Part shown: in pieces, positions 9,077 to 18,370 of the stretch
Layout of the letters: every line of letters starts with the position of its first letter
Numbering within the stretch: position 1 is the stretch's first letter
Assembly: GCA_903824785.1 (NCBI GenBank)
Contig: CAIJYD010000031.1
Location: forward strand, 1-37,062
Direction: 5' to 3'
DNA: 37,062 nt
DNA from: an uncultured Bacteroidota bacterium
Lineage (GTDB): Bacteria; Bacteroidota; Bacteroidia; Bacteroidales; VadinHA17
Program-made: the position numbers and the translations under genes
The notes under the pieces: generated by a model
Seen by the model: the letters and a program-made list of their open reading frames with translations, nothing else
What the model was told of the DNA's origin: nothing
Database searches by the model: none

Positions 9077-9099
9077 GGCTGTCAATAATATTGGCAGCC
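9077..9099 (+). terminator. Hairpin between susF and the amylase gene
   Basis: GGCTGTCAATA and TATTGGCAGCC form a near-perfect stem (one G-T wobble), followed by TTTCCTATCTTT. The U-tract is interrupted, so it may be a weak or partial terminator that sets SusCDEF apart from the amylase in expression level. No clear separate promoter for the amylase is visible in 9025-9137. Confidence 0.5.
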
Positions 9100-9137
9100 T
9101 TTCCTATCTTTACTTTATGATTACTGGATCAGGAAAA

Positions 9138-11924
9138 ATGAAAAGGTGGGTCCTCATTATATTAAGTGTAATTGCATATTCAGGCTTTGTGACTGGTCAG
9201 ATGATCATTACAGAACCTGCTGTCCCGACTGCCGGAAAAGTAATAAAGATCTTTTACGATAGCTCTAAGGACCCCGGAGATCTGCATAACTACACAAGTG
9301 ATCTTTATGCCCATACCGGCGTTTTTATTCAGGGAACAAGCGGATGGCAGAAAGTGATCGGAACCTGGGGTAACAATTCCACTCAGCCAAAACTTACCTA
9401 CCTTGGCAATTACAGGTACGAACTTTCAATAACAGCTGATATCCAGACATTCTATTCACTTACACCGGCTGATGTGGTTACAAAAATTTGTCTTGTAATC
9501 CGTAACGCAACAGCAAGTCAGCAAACAAAACCCGATATTCTTCTCGATGTTTTCAAGGTTGGGCTCAATGCCTCTTTTACCCTACCCTCAAAATCCTCTT
9601 TTGTAACCGAGATATATAAAAACATCCCCGTAAATGGTTCAGCTACAATGGCTGACTCTGTTTCATTATACATCAATAATAAGTTTATAAAATCAGGAAC
9701 TTCACCTGATATGGTTACCTATAGTTTTCTGCCATCAGAATATGGTGAATTCCTTGTTAAAATAATTGCATGGGACAAGCCAGCATTTGCTGTGGATTCA
9801 TTTTTCTGCTATGTCAGAAGAGCTGTGACTACAGAAACATTGCCTGCAGGAATGTCCGACGGAATAAACTACACTGAAAACAACTCTGTCACTCTTGTTC
9901 TTTATGCTCCCTATAAAAAATATGCTTTTGCCACCGGTGATTTTACCAACTGGGTTGCCAATGAAAAGGGATATATGAAAAAGACACCGGATGGTGAAAG
10001 GTACTGGCTTAAAATAAATGGTCTGATTCCCGGAAAAGAATACAGGTTTCAATATCTTGTCGATACAGCATTGTACATTGCAGATCCCTATGCTGACAAA
10101 ATTCTTGATCCTGCAAATGATAAATATATATTAAATGATACCTATCCGGGTCTTATTGGTTATCCACAGGATACTGCCTCCGGTATTGTTTCAGTCCTGC
10201 AGACTTCCCAGATCCCTTACTCGTGGAAGAGTTCCGGATACCAGCCTCCTCTTAAATCAGATCTGATAATCTACGAATTGCTGGTGCGTGACTTTACTGC
10301 GAAACACGATTATAAAACCCTCATCGACACTCTCAGCTACCTGGACAACCTTGGGATAAATGCAATTGAGCTTATGCCTGTCAATGAATTTGAGGGAAAT
10401 ATCAGCTGGGGATACAATCCGTCATTCTATTTTGCACCGGATAAATATTATGGCCCCAAAAACGACCTGAAAGCTTTCGTCGACAGCTGCCATAACCGGG
10501 GCATTGCGGTAATAATAGATATGGTACTTAATCACAGCTTCGGACAATCTCCTTATGTACAGCTTTATCTTGATTATTACGGCACTGACCAGATCTTCAT
10601 GAAACTGCCTAATCCGTGGTTCAATGCCAGTTCTCCTAATCCGGCCTATAAATGGGGAGCCGACTTTAATCATGAAAGCCTTCAGACACAAAAGCTTGTC
10701 GACCGGATAACAGCATACTGGCTTACTGAATATAAAATTGATGGCTTCCGGTTCGATTTTACAAAAGGATTTACAAATACTTCCGGAGACGGAAGCAGTT
10801 ATAACGCTGCAAGAATTGCAATCCTGAAAAGAATTGCCGATAAGATCCGCATTGTCAACCCTGATGCCTATATTATTCTCGAACACTTTGCCCCTAACAG
10901 TGAAGAGATGGAACTGGCAGATTATGGAATGATGTTATGGGGAAATAACAATTTTAATTATGGTGAAGCTGCAATGGGTTATCCCTCAGACCTTTCAGGA
11001 GTAAGTTCAGCCGGGAGAGGCTGGACGGTTCCCAACCTTGTGAGTTATATGGAGAGCCACGACGAGGAACGTCTAATGTACAAAACAATTACCTTCGGAT
11101 CCTCTTCAGCTGACTATAATACGCGAAGCACCACAATAGCCTTAAAGAGAATGAAGCTGGCCTCCCTTTTCTTTCTTACTGTTCCCGGCCCAAAAATGAT
11201 CTGGCAGTTCGGTGAGCTTGGATATGATGTTTCCATTGACAATAACGGACGTACAGGTGAAAAACCACTGAGATGGGAATACTATAATGACACTGACCGG
11301 CATGGATTGTTTCTCTTCTATAAAATACTTACGAATCTCCGTAAAACACAACCCGCATTCGGGACTGATAACTATTCATATTCCTTATCCTCACCTCTCA
11401 AACGGCTCCAGCTCCTTCATTCAACGATGAATGTGAATATCCTGGGCAATTTCGGGGTTACTGCCTCTTCAATAGTTCCGGCATTCTCTCAAACGGGAAA
11501 ATGGTATGAATACTTTACCGATGACTCGCTTAATGTTACCAATGTTAATGACCCGATCAATCTCCTACCGGGAGAATACAAACTTTATACAACCAGGAAA
11601 CTACCTTCTCCAAAGCTTATTATAGGCATTGAAGAATATCAATCACCTGAAGAAAAACTTATAGTGCTCGTCTTTCCAAATCCCTCAGCGGGCGAATTTA
11701 CGATTGAAATTGGAAGCCGCTATCCGGGTCCTTCCCTTGTTTCGATCGTTAACTTATCGGGAAGGGTTGTCAGACAATTGAATACAACAATTTCCGGTGA
11801 CGGTTTACAAATTGTTAAATGGGATGGAAGAACATCAGACGGATCAGTTGCTCCTTCAGGTATTTATCTGGTAAATGTTAAAATGCCGATGGGAAGCAAA
11901 ACCGTAAAGATTATTAAAAATTAA
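9138..11924 (+). CDS. GH13 alpha-amylase-family enzyme with T9SS C-terminal sorting domain
   Basis: A 928-residue secreted glycoside hydrolase expected to cut alpha-1,4-glucan outside the cell. The signal peptide (MKRWVLIILSVIAYSGFVTGQ) fixes the start at 9138; an ATG at 9117 would only add seven residues before it. After N-terminal beta-sandwich regions there is a CBM48-like domain (about residues 235-345, with FATGDFTNW and YRFQYLVD), then the GH13 barrel. The barrel shows DMVLNHS, GFRFDF with nucleophile D540, IILEHF with acid/base E582, and MESHDEE with D642, so the catalytic triad is complete. Residues about 840-928 (VFPNPSAGEF, SGIYLVNV, KTVKIIKN) are a type A T9SS sorting domain, predicting export by the type IX system and anchoring or release at the surface. 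Substrate detail (amylase, pullulanase or neopullulanase type) is not resolved. Confidence 0.88.
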   Translation: MKRWVLIILSVIAYSGFVTGQMIITEPAVPTAGKVIKIFYDSSKDPGDLHNYTSDLYAHTGVFIQGTSGWQKVIGTWGNNSTQPKLTYLGNYRYELSITADIQTFYSLTPADVVTKICLVIRNATASQQTKPDILLDVFKVGLNASFTLPSKSSFVTEIYKNIPVNGSATMADSVSLYINNKFIKSGTSPDMVTYSFLPSEYGEFLVKIIAWDKPAFAVDSFFCYVRRAVTTETLPAGMSDGINYTENNSVTLVLYAPYKKYAFATGDFTNWVANEKGYMKKTPDGERYWLKINGLIPGKEYRFQYLVDTALYIADPYADKILDPANDKYILNDTYPGLIGYPQDTASGIVSVLQTSQIPYSWKSSGYQPPLKSDLIIYELLVRDFTAKHDYKTLIDTLSYLDNLGINAIELMPVNEFEGNISWGYNPSFYFAPDKYYGPKNDLKAFVDSCHNRGIAVIIDMVLNHSFGQSPYVQLYLDYYGTDQIFMKLPNPWFNASSPNPAYKWGADFNHESLQTQKLVDRITAYWLTEYKIDGFRFDFTKGFTNTSGDGSSYNAARIAILKRIADKIRIVNPDAYIILEHFAPNSEEMELADYGMMLWGNNNFNYGEAAMGYPSDLSGVSSAGRGWTVPNLVSYMESHDEERLMYKTITFGSSSADYNTRSTTIALKRMKLASLFFLTVPGPKMIWQFGELGYDVSIDNNGRTGEKPLRWEYYNDTDRHGLFLFYKILTNLRKTQPAFGTDNYSYSLSSPLKRLQLLHSTMNVNILGNFGVTASSIVPAFSQTGKWYEYFTDDSLNVTNVNDPINLLPGEYKLYTTRKLPSPKLIIGIEEYQSPEEKLIVLVFPNPSAGEFTIEIGSRYPGPSLVSIVNLSGRVVRQLNTTISGDGLQIVKWDGRTSDGSVAPSGIYLVNVKMPMGSKTVKIIKN

Positions 11925-13830
11925 CTCCCTTCTGTTTTTTCAGAACAGTTGCAGTAAGCGGGTCAAGAGTTATTTCAATCTGCCCTTCAATGCTCCTGAT
12001 CGGTTTCATATTTCCGGAAAGAAGATCCTGATATTCAGTGCCTTTCTCAGAAGGAAGAAGAACAGTCTGTCTGCTTTGTGAGCGGTTAAAGAATACGAGA
12101 ATTTCTTCATCTTTCATACTTCTCCTATAAGCCAGCACCATCTTTTTATCATCAGCCAGTATAAACGTTAAGTCGCCATACACCAGAACAGGATTCTCTT
12201 TCCTCAACTTACACAACTCCGAATAAAAAGTAAAAAGCTGACTATCGCGTCTTACAAGATCTGCGGATCGGCTTCTAAGTGGATCAAAAGCTGCTTTTTC
12301 ATCTTCATAAACAATATCGTCCCATATTAAAGGCTTTCTGCAATCAGGATCATCGGCACCCCACATTCCTGACTCTTCGCCGTTCCAGATCTGCGGAGCA
12401 CCTATATATGTAAACTGGTGAATCAAAAGAATTATCTGCTCCTTGCGCGTCAGTTCATCGGGCTTATTTATTTTATAGTCAGGATTATCTGATGGTTTTG
12501 CATTATACTTGTCCATCGTTTTATTATAAAAGGAGGTGGAGAGCCTGGGAGAGTCGTGTGTTGAAGATACATTCATCATAGCCTGAAGGTTTTGGGGCTT
12601 TATACCTTTATTTATCCGATTGATCTCAGATACAAAACCCGAAGCGGTTAGTACAGGTTCAGCCTGACCAAAAAAGCCCCTTGCAACCCGGAACCATCGG
12701 TAATTCATTATGGCATCATACTGGTCTCCTTCAAGGAATACTTTCGGATCGAGCAGCTTATCGGGCCATTCCAGCCACCAGATCTCACCGATAAGGTAGG
12801 CTTCAGGATTAACGGAACGTACCACTTTGCGGTAATCACGCCAGAATCCCATCGGTATTTCACCTGCCACATCAAGCCGGAAACCATCCACCCCATCAGC
12901 AGGTTTTCCATCTCCGTCAGGATCGAGCCATCGGCGGGTGACACTGAAAATATGTTGCTTTAATGATTCCGAATGAAGATTCCCTTCAAACGGCATTACT
13001 TTATCATCAGGGGGAACAATATCTTTTCTAAATACCGGCATCCATGGGTTATCTCCTCCCCATCCCTCATATCTGAATTCATCTTCAGGAGTGGCGGGAT
13101 CATCATACTGAAGGATATTATACCAGTCTGTGTATTTTGAATTCCTGCCATTTTTTCTGATGTCATTCAATGCCCAGAAGACTCTTCCGGTATGATTCCA
13201 TGAATAGTCCATAATAACATGAATCCCTCTTTTGTGAAATTCCGCAACAACTTTCAGGAAAAGCTTATCGGCTGAGGTCCATTTCCATGTCAGCGGATCA
13301 TCTGGTATCTCTGAATTTATTAATATGGCATCTCCTTTCGGATCGGGACCAAAGTTCCGGTCTATGTGAGTGTAATTACGGGCATCATATTTATGAAGCG
13401 AAGGGGAATCATTAAGCGGATTGAAATAGATCGCTGTAACTCCAAGGGATTGAATATAATCCATTTTATCGAGCACGCCCTGAAGATCACCGCCGTAGCG
13501 CCTTGCTTGAATTTTTGAATAGAATCCGTTCCCTTTTACACTATCTAGCCATTGCTCATGTGAATACCAGTCTGAGCCCCAGGGGGTTATTTTCCAGTCA
13601 GCAGGTAGCTCACCCGGATAGGAGCCTGACATATCAGCCGGAGTCGGATCATTTGAAGGATCTCCGTTTCTGAACCTCTCTACAAAAATCTGATACCAGA
13701 CAACCTCTTTTGACCATGACGGAACAGAAGCAAGATCTGTTTTCTCTCCATTATGATTACATCCTGAAGCCAACAACAAAAATCCTGCAATGAAAACAAG
13801 GATGAATTTAAAGGATCTCACTTTATCCAT
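11914..13830 (-). CDS. GH13 lipoprotein, neopullulanase/cyclomaltodextrinase-like
   Basis: A 638-residue alpha-glucan hydrolase. A signal peptide with lipobox ASGC (Cys24) makes it a lipoprotein, facing the periplasm or the surface. The GH13 motifs are complete: VIMDYSWNHT, GVDGFRLD with nucleophile D320, IGEIWW with acid/base E349, and SSTHDSPR with D426. An insertion with GWGGDNPWMP and the WYQIFVERFRNGDPSND opening resemble SusA-like and neopullulanase-type enzymes that act on maltodextrins or cyclodextrins. The C-terminal beta domain (LAYRRSMKDEEILVFFNRS) is present. It is the last gene of the minus-strand operon, 18 bp after the other GH13 gene. Its last 11 bp overlap the end of the convergent amylase gene. 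The fine substrate is inferred only. Confidence 0.88.
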   Translation of the reverse strand: MDKVRSFKFILVFIAGFLLLASGCNHNGEKTDLASVPSWSKEVVWYQIFVERFRNGDPSNDPTPADMSGSYPGELPADWKITPWGSDWYSHEQWLDSVKGNGFYSKIQARRYGGDLQGVLDKMDYIQSLGVTAIYFNPLNDSPSLHKYDARNYTHIDRNFGPDPKGDAILINSEIPDDPLTWKWTSADKLFLKVVAEFHKRGIHVIMDYSWNHTGRVFWALNDIRKNGRNSKYTDWYNILQYDDPATPEDEFRYEGWGGDNPWMPVFRKDIVPPDDKVMPFEGNLHSESLKQHIFSVTRRWLDPDGDGKPADGVDGFRLDVAGEIPMGFWRDYRKVVRSVNPEAYLIGEIWWLEWPDKLLDPKVFLEGDQYDAIMNYRWFRVARGFFGQAEPVLTASGFVSEINRINKGIKPQNLQAMMNVSSTHDSPRLSTSFYNKTMDKYNAKPSDNPDYKINKPDELTRKEQIILLIHQFTYIGAPQIWNGEESGMWGADDPDCRKPLIWDDIVYEDEKAAFDPLRSRSADLVRRDSQLFTFYSELCKLRKENPVLVYGDLTFILADDKKMVLAYRRSMKDEEILVFFNRSQSRQTVLLPSEKGTEYQDLLSGNMKPIRSIEGQIEITLDPLTATVLKKQKGVNF

Positions 13831-13848
13831 TTTCCGGAAGTTATAGTC

Positions 13849-15225
13849 TTACTTTACAAGAATCCTGAATCCCCATGGTTCTATCCTGAGAGAATCTGCA
13901 AAAGGAAGAGCTGTTTTATTCCCTGTAAAATACTCTGAATAATCACCACTTAGATTTTCAAGAACAGGTTTTACTGCTACACTTTTTTTACTGAGATTAA
14001 GAAAGACAATTACCCTGTTATCATTCTTCTCTCTGTAATAGGCAAATACCCTGTTATCGTTGTTTGTGGCTATCTTAACCATTGGAGCACCAAAATCGCC
14101 ATTCCAGAGAGCTTGATTCTGCTTTTTAAGAGATATCAGATCTCTGTAAAAACCTGTCATTAAGCAACTATCCCATTCAATTGTATCACGCACAAAGAAT
14201 TTCAGTTTTTTATCGAGGCAAACTTCCTGCCCGCTGTAAATAAGTGGTACTCCCTGCGCAGTAAATATTAAGGCTGAAAACGGCTTTTGTGCATCACCCA
14301 TAAGTGAATCAATTGTTCCGGCCCAGGAGTTTTCATCATGGTTTGTCAGGAACTGAAGTCTGTAAACGCTGTTTGGATAAACCTCCCACTCTTTATTATA
14401 ATATTTAACCAGTTTATTTACACTATCCTTACCCTGAGCTACACTGTTCATCAGATGATGCAACTCCCAGGCATAGTTCATATCAAAACCCTTTTCAAGA
14501 AATAAAGGGTCCTCAATTTCAGCCAGCAGAAGAACAGGTTTGATAGCCGTAAGTTCCTTTCTGACTCTCTCCCAGAATTCTTTTGGAGTATTATGAGGAT
14601 GGTCGACACGAAATCCATCTGCGCCCATATTTACCCAGAAGGCAAGTGCCTGAGCCATATAATCCTGCAGCCCCTGTTTCGACCAGTCAAGCTGAATTAC
14701 ATCTGTCCAGTCAGTTCCAATGGGCGGGGTAAATTTACCGGCCGCATCTTTCATATACCAATCGGGGTGGTCAATTGTCAATTTATTATCCCATGAGGTA
14801 TGGTTCGGCACCCAGTCGAGCATAACCTTCATTCCCAGTTCATGGGCTTTATTCAGCAAGGCTTTAAAATCGTCGAGTGTTCCGTATGAAGGGTTCACAT
14901 CCATAAAATCTTTTACGGAATAATAGCTGCCCAGCTCCCCTTTCCTGTTAAGAACACCAATAGGGAATGTTGGCATAAGCCAAAGAACATCAATCCCAAG
15001 TTCCTTTAGTCGGGGAAGGTGCGCAGCAAATGCATTGAACGTCCCTTCTGGTGTATACTGTCTGATGTTGACTTCATAAAGTACCGTGTTTTTTGACCAT
15101 TCAGGATGAACAACTTCCGAAACAAATTTTTCGGAAGTTTTTTTCCCTGAAAAGGATGAACATCCTGTTATTGTTAGCACAAGTAAAAACAGTATTGCAA
15201 GCAGACTTAGAGGTAACTTTTCCAT
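13849..15225 (-). CDS. Short GH13 alpha-amylase-family lipoprotein
   Basis: A 458-residue GH13 hydrolase with a signal peptide and lipobox TITGC (Cys22), so probably tethered in the outer membrane or periplasm. After a short linker the barrel begins directly (NTVLYEVNIRQYTPEGTF), with no N-terminal carbohydrate-binding domain. Catalytic motifs are complete: LDWVPNHT, GADGFRVD with nucleophile D208, LLAEIED with acid/base E236, and LTNHDEN with D297. A short C-terminal beta domain closes the protein. It sits 56 bp downstream of the GH65 gene and 18 bp before the next GH13 gene, so it belongs to the same transcript. It likely trims imported maltooligosaccharides to smaller sugars for the transporter; an alpha-glucosidase or amylase action cannot be told apart here. 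Confidence 0.88.
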   Translation of the reverse strand: MEKLPLSLLAILFLLVLTITGCSSFSGKKTSEKFVSEVVHPEWSKNTVLYEVNIRQYTPEGTFNAFAAHLPRLKELGIDVLWLMPTFPIGVLNRKGELGSYYSVKDFMDVNPSYGTLDDFKALLNKAHELGMKVMLDWVPNHTSWDNKLTIDHPDWYMKDAAGKFTPPIGTDWTDVIQLDWSKQGLQDYMAQALAFWVNMGADGFRVDHPHNTPKEFWERVRKELTAIKPVLLLAEIEDPLFLEKGFDMNYAWELHHLMNSVAQGKDSVNKLVKYYNKEWEVYPNSVYRLQFLTNHDENSWAGTIDSLMGDAQKPFSALIFTAQGVPLIYSGQEVCLDKKLKFFVRDTIEWDSCLMTGFYRDLISLKKQNQALWNGDFGAPMVKIATNNDNRVFAYYREKNDNRVIVFLNLSKKSVAVKPVLENLSGDYSEYFTGNKTALPFADSLRIEPWGFRILVK

Positions 15226-15281
15226 AATATTTTTTTTGTTGTTTATGACTATATTTTCTGATAATTTATTTCCAAATAACT

Positions 15282-17600
15282 CTACTCAGTTTGCAAACCG
15301 ACTGAATATTTTGAAGAACCTTCTATAAGGTGATCCTTTCCTGAGATAACCAGTGACAAAGGTTTTTCAGACAGATTACAGACGACAATATCGTTTTTTG
15401 TAACATCAACTTCAATTAAGATGCCTCTGAATCTCACCTTGAAAGAATAAGACACCCATTTCTCCGGAATTAGTGGATTAAAATGAATCTTATCGTTTAT
15501 AATTCTCATCCCCCCAAAGCCCTCAACAATAGCGAGCCAGGTACCTGCCATACTGGTAATATGCAATCCGTCAGCTACTTCATTATTATAGTCATCAAGA
15601 TCCAATCTGGAAGTATGAAGATAAAGTTCATAAGCTTTCTTAATGTTCCCTAACCGGGAAGCAATTATTGAATGTATGCATGCCGACAAAGAAGATTCAT
15701 GAACTGTCAATGGTTCATAAAAATCAAAATTTCTTTTTATTGTTTCACTGTCGAACTGCTCTTCAAAGATATATAAACCCTGCAGAACATCTGCCTGTTT
15801 AATATAGCATGACCTCAATATTCTATCCCACGACCAGTGCTGGTTAATGGGTCTTTCATGAGCAGGAATGTGTTCCGCAGGTATAATATGCTTATCAAGA
15901 AATCCATCGTGCTGAAGAAAGACATTAAGCTTTTCATGGAAAGGCATGTGCATATTGGTTATCAGATCGCTCCATCTTGGGATCTCTTCATCCTCAAGGA
16001 AGTTTATCTTTCTGAAAACAGCCTTCAGCTTTTCAGGATTCTTCTTCTCCAGAAGTTCTATATTCTCCCGTGTGTATGATAATGTCCATACAGCCAGCAG
16101 ATTAGTGTACCAGTTATTATTAACATTATTTTCATATTCATTCGGGCCGGTTACTCCAAGAATCACATACTTTTTAAGGTTATCAGAAAAAGAGGCTCTC
16201 TGGCTCCAGAATCGCGAAATACCAATCAAAACCTCAAGACCGTAGTCGGCCATATAATTTTCATCTCCGGTATGCCTGATATAATTGAAAACGGCATAAG
16301 CGATAGCTCCGTTGCGATGAATCTCCTCAAAAGTTATCTCCCACTCATTATGGCACTCTTCGCCATTCATTGTAACCATTGGATATAACGCAGCGCCATT
16401 TTTAAATCCAAGCTTTTCCGCGTTGGCAATACTTTTTTCAAGATGTTTATACCTGTATAGCAATAAATTCCGTCCAACTTTCTGATCGGCTGTTTTAAGA
16501 AAGAAAGGAAGGGCAAAAGCTTCTGTGTCCCAGTAGGTACTGCCACCATATTTTTCTCCGGTGAAGCCTTTAGGCCCGATATTAAGCCGCTCATCATTGC
16601 CTGTATAAGTCTGGTTCAGTTGGAAAATACTGAATCGGATAGCCTGCTGTGCTGAAAGGTCGCCTTCGATTACCACATCAGAATTAGCCCATATTTCATC
16701 CCATTTTAATATATGGTCGTTTAAAAGCGTTGCATAGCCTTTTGTTATAGCCTCCCTCAGACTGAGTTTAATATGATCAGACAATTTTTTCTTAGGGTGA
16801 TTAAGGGAAGAGAGAACCGAAACATATTTATAGAGGATAACCTCATCCTTTGGTTTAATATCTGCTGTGAATACGTTTGCAATATATTTCTCGCGATCGA
16901 TGATATCCGGGGTAAGAGGAACCTTTTTGTCATTTTTAGTCAGTTCAAGAACCATTCCTGTTGCAACATGAAAATCTGTTTTCATTGTTCTTGAGATCTG
17001 AAAACCAGATTCTTTATTAACCTCCCTGCTGACCTCCTTCCAGAATTTTCTGCCATAGTTTGTATCTTCATTTCTTACATCTGCATCAATATATGCAGTG
17101 AACTCAATTTTACCTGTGAAGTCTGAAGATTTTACAGAATACTTTATTATTCCCAGATCAGGTTCTGACATGCTCAGGAACCTTCTGGAGTTTATTTCAA
17201 GCTGTTTCTTGCCTGAAACTGAAATAGTAAAAGATCTGTCAAGATATCCCTGTTTCATATTAAGGACTCTTCTGAAGGATTTTATTTTCGCGGTAGTCAG
17301 ATCAACAGCCTGTCCGTCAACAGAAATATCAATACCAATCCAGTTTGGAGCATTGAGTACTTTGGCAAAATATTCCGGATAACCGTTTTTCCACCATCCA
17401 ACCCTGGTCTTGTCAGGATAATATACACCTGCTATATAGCTTCCCTGAAGCGAGTCACCTGAATAATGCTCTTCAAAATTGGCTCTTTGCCCCATGGTAC
17501 CATTCCCAAGCGAAAAAATGCTCTCGGATGCCCTGATCATTTCGGGGTCAAATCCATCCTCGATAATGAGCCACTCGTCTTCTTTATACTTAACTTTCAT
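15282..17600 (-). CDS. GH65 maltose phosphorylase (likely)
   Basis: A 772-residue cytoplasmic enzyme, no signal peptide, of glycoside hydrolase family 65. Expected reaction: maltose plus phosphate gives beta-glucose-1-phosphate and glucose. The N-terminal beta-sandwich (to about residue 270) is followed by the helical barrel with YGGSTYWDTEAF (351-362), and ECHNEWEITFEEIHRN (415-430), which holds the general-acid glutamate of maltose phosphorylases, then the QHWSWDRILRSCYIKQADV segment linked to phosphate and sugar binding. Length is usual. Trehalose or kojibiose phosphorylases are relatives, but the WEITFEEIHRN form together with adjacent beta-phosphoglucomutase, transporter and amylases argues for maltose. 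It lies 74 bp after the beta-PGM gene, with an inverted repeat in the gap. The TAG stop is at 15282. Confidence 0.88.
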   Translation of the reverse strand: MKVKYKEDEWLIIEDGFDPEMIRASESIFSLGNGTMGQRANFEEHYSGDSLQGSYIAGVYYPDKTRVGWWKNGYPEYFAKVLNAPNWIGIDISVDGQAVDLTTAKIKSFRRVLNMKQGYLDRSFTISVSGKKQLEINSRRFLSMSEPDLGIIKYSVKSSDFTGKIEFTAYIDADVRNEDTNYGRKFWKEVSREVNKESGFQISRTMKTDFHVATGMVLELTKNDKKVPLTPDIIDREKYIANVFTADIKPKDEVILYKYVSVLSSLNHPKKKLSDHIKLSLREAITKGYATLLNDHILKWDEIWANSDVVIEGDLSAQQAIRFSIFQLNQTYTGNDERLNIGPKGFTGEKYGGSTYWDTEAFALPFFLKTADQKVGRNLLLYRYKHLEKSIANAEKLGFKNGAALYPMVTMNGEECHNEWEITFEEIHRNGAIAYAVFNYIRHTGDENYMADYGLEVLIGISRFWSQRASFSDNLKKYVILGVTGPNEYENNVNNNWYTNLLAVWTLSYTRENIELLEKKNPEKLKAVFRKINFLEDEEIPRWSDLITNMHMPFHEKLNVFLQHDGFLDKHIIPAEHIPAHERPINQHWSWDRILRSCYIKQADVLQGLYIFEEQFDSETIKRNFDFYEPLTVHESSLSACIHSIIASRLGNIKKAYELYLHTSRLDLDDYNNEVADGLHITSMAGTWLAIVEGFGGMRIINDKIHFNPLIPEKWVSYSFKVRFRGILIEVDVTKNDIVVCNLSEKPLSLVISGKDHLIEGSSKYSVGLQTE

Positions 17601-17613
17601 CAGAAATTGTTTA

Positions 17614-17651
17614 ATTTACAAGGATTAAAAAATCCGTAACAGATTGTAAAT
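17614..17651. repeat. Inverted repeat between beta-PGM and GH65 genes
   Basis: ATTTACAAGGATT (17614-17626) can pair with AATCC (17631-17635) and, after an 8-base bulge, TTGTAAAT (17644-17651). The inner stem is GGATT/AATCC with an AAAA loop; the outer is ATTTACAA/TTGTAAAT. It lacks a T-tract on the operon's strand, so a processing or stability element is more likely than a terminator. Not assigned to a known family. Confidence 0.45.
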
Positions 17652-17674
17652 GGAATACTCTCACTGTATTGTGA

Positions 17675-18370
17675 TCAGGAAAAGTCATTCTTTTTTTGCA
17701 ATCCTATTTCATTACCTGCCATTTCCAGCATTTCCAGATTCATTTTACTTAAATCTGAAATAACAATATGTGCCTTTGTTAAAACTTCGGCAGATCCTAC
17801 ACCAACACACATCATACCTGCATTGAGAGCTGCCTGCACCCCTGCAATGGCATCTTCAAAAACAATACATTTCCCCGGTTCAATTCCAATCATATCTGCT
17901 GCTTTTAAAAAGACTTCAGGATTGGGTTTTGCATTGCTTACATTATTTCCGTCAGCTACTGCATCGAAAAGATCGGACAACCCTATTCTGCTGAGTATAA
18001 GAGGTGTGTTTTTACTTGCCGATCCTATTGCAACACGAATACCTGCTTTTTTAAGTTCAATTATAAACTGAAGGCAACCCGGAAGAATATCTTCATCACT
18101 CATCCTGCTTATATATTCAACATACCATTTATTCTTGAGTTCAGCATATTCATTCTTAGTTTCAGCCGGCAGGCTTATGTTCCCGATCTCAAGAATTATC
18201 TCCAGTGATTCCATCCTGCTAACCCCTTTAAGAAGTTCATTATCTTCAAGTGTAAAATGAATTTCAAGTTGGTCTGCAAGTCTTTTCCACGCTAAAAAAT
18301 GGAACTTAGCAGTATCAACAATAACTCCGTCTAGATCAAAAATACACCCCTTAACCTCCATCTCCGTCAT
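17675..18370 (-). CDS. pgmB: Beta-phosphoglucomutase (HAD superfamily)
   Basis: A 231-residue cytoplasmic HAD enzyme that turns beta-glucose-1-phosphate, the product of the GH65 phosphorylase, into glucose-6-phosphate. Key motifs are visible: FDLDGVIVDT with nucleophile D12 and acid/base D14, GSASKN for the second HAD motif, KPNPEVF for the lysine, and FEDAIAGVQAA for the acidic pair. The cap domain (about residues 20-90) includes the LLKGVSRMESL segment typical of beta-PGM. The ATG overlaps the TGA of the transporter gene by four bases (ATGA), which supports the start and suggests translational coupling; an internal Met4 is the only near alternative. Placement next to GH65 is a classic pairing, so confidence is high. 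Confidence 0.92.
   Translation of the reverse strand: MTEMEVKGCIFDLDGVIVDTAKFHFLAWKRLADQLEIHFTLEDNELLKGVSRMESLEIILEIGNISLPAETKNEYAELKNKWYVEYISRMSDEDILPGCLQFIIELKKAGIRVAIGSASKNTPLILSRIGLSDLFDAVADGNNVSNAKPNPEVFLKAADMIGIEPGKCIVFEDAIAGVQAALNAGMMCVGVGSAEVLTKAHIVISDLSKMNLEMLEMAGNEIGLQKKNDFS

Noticed and set aside
10422-10886. 154-residue frame on the minus strand
   Set aside because: It lies antisense within the GH13 catalytic domain; no start signal or recognisable family.
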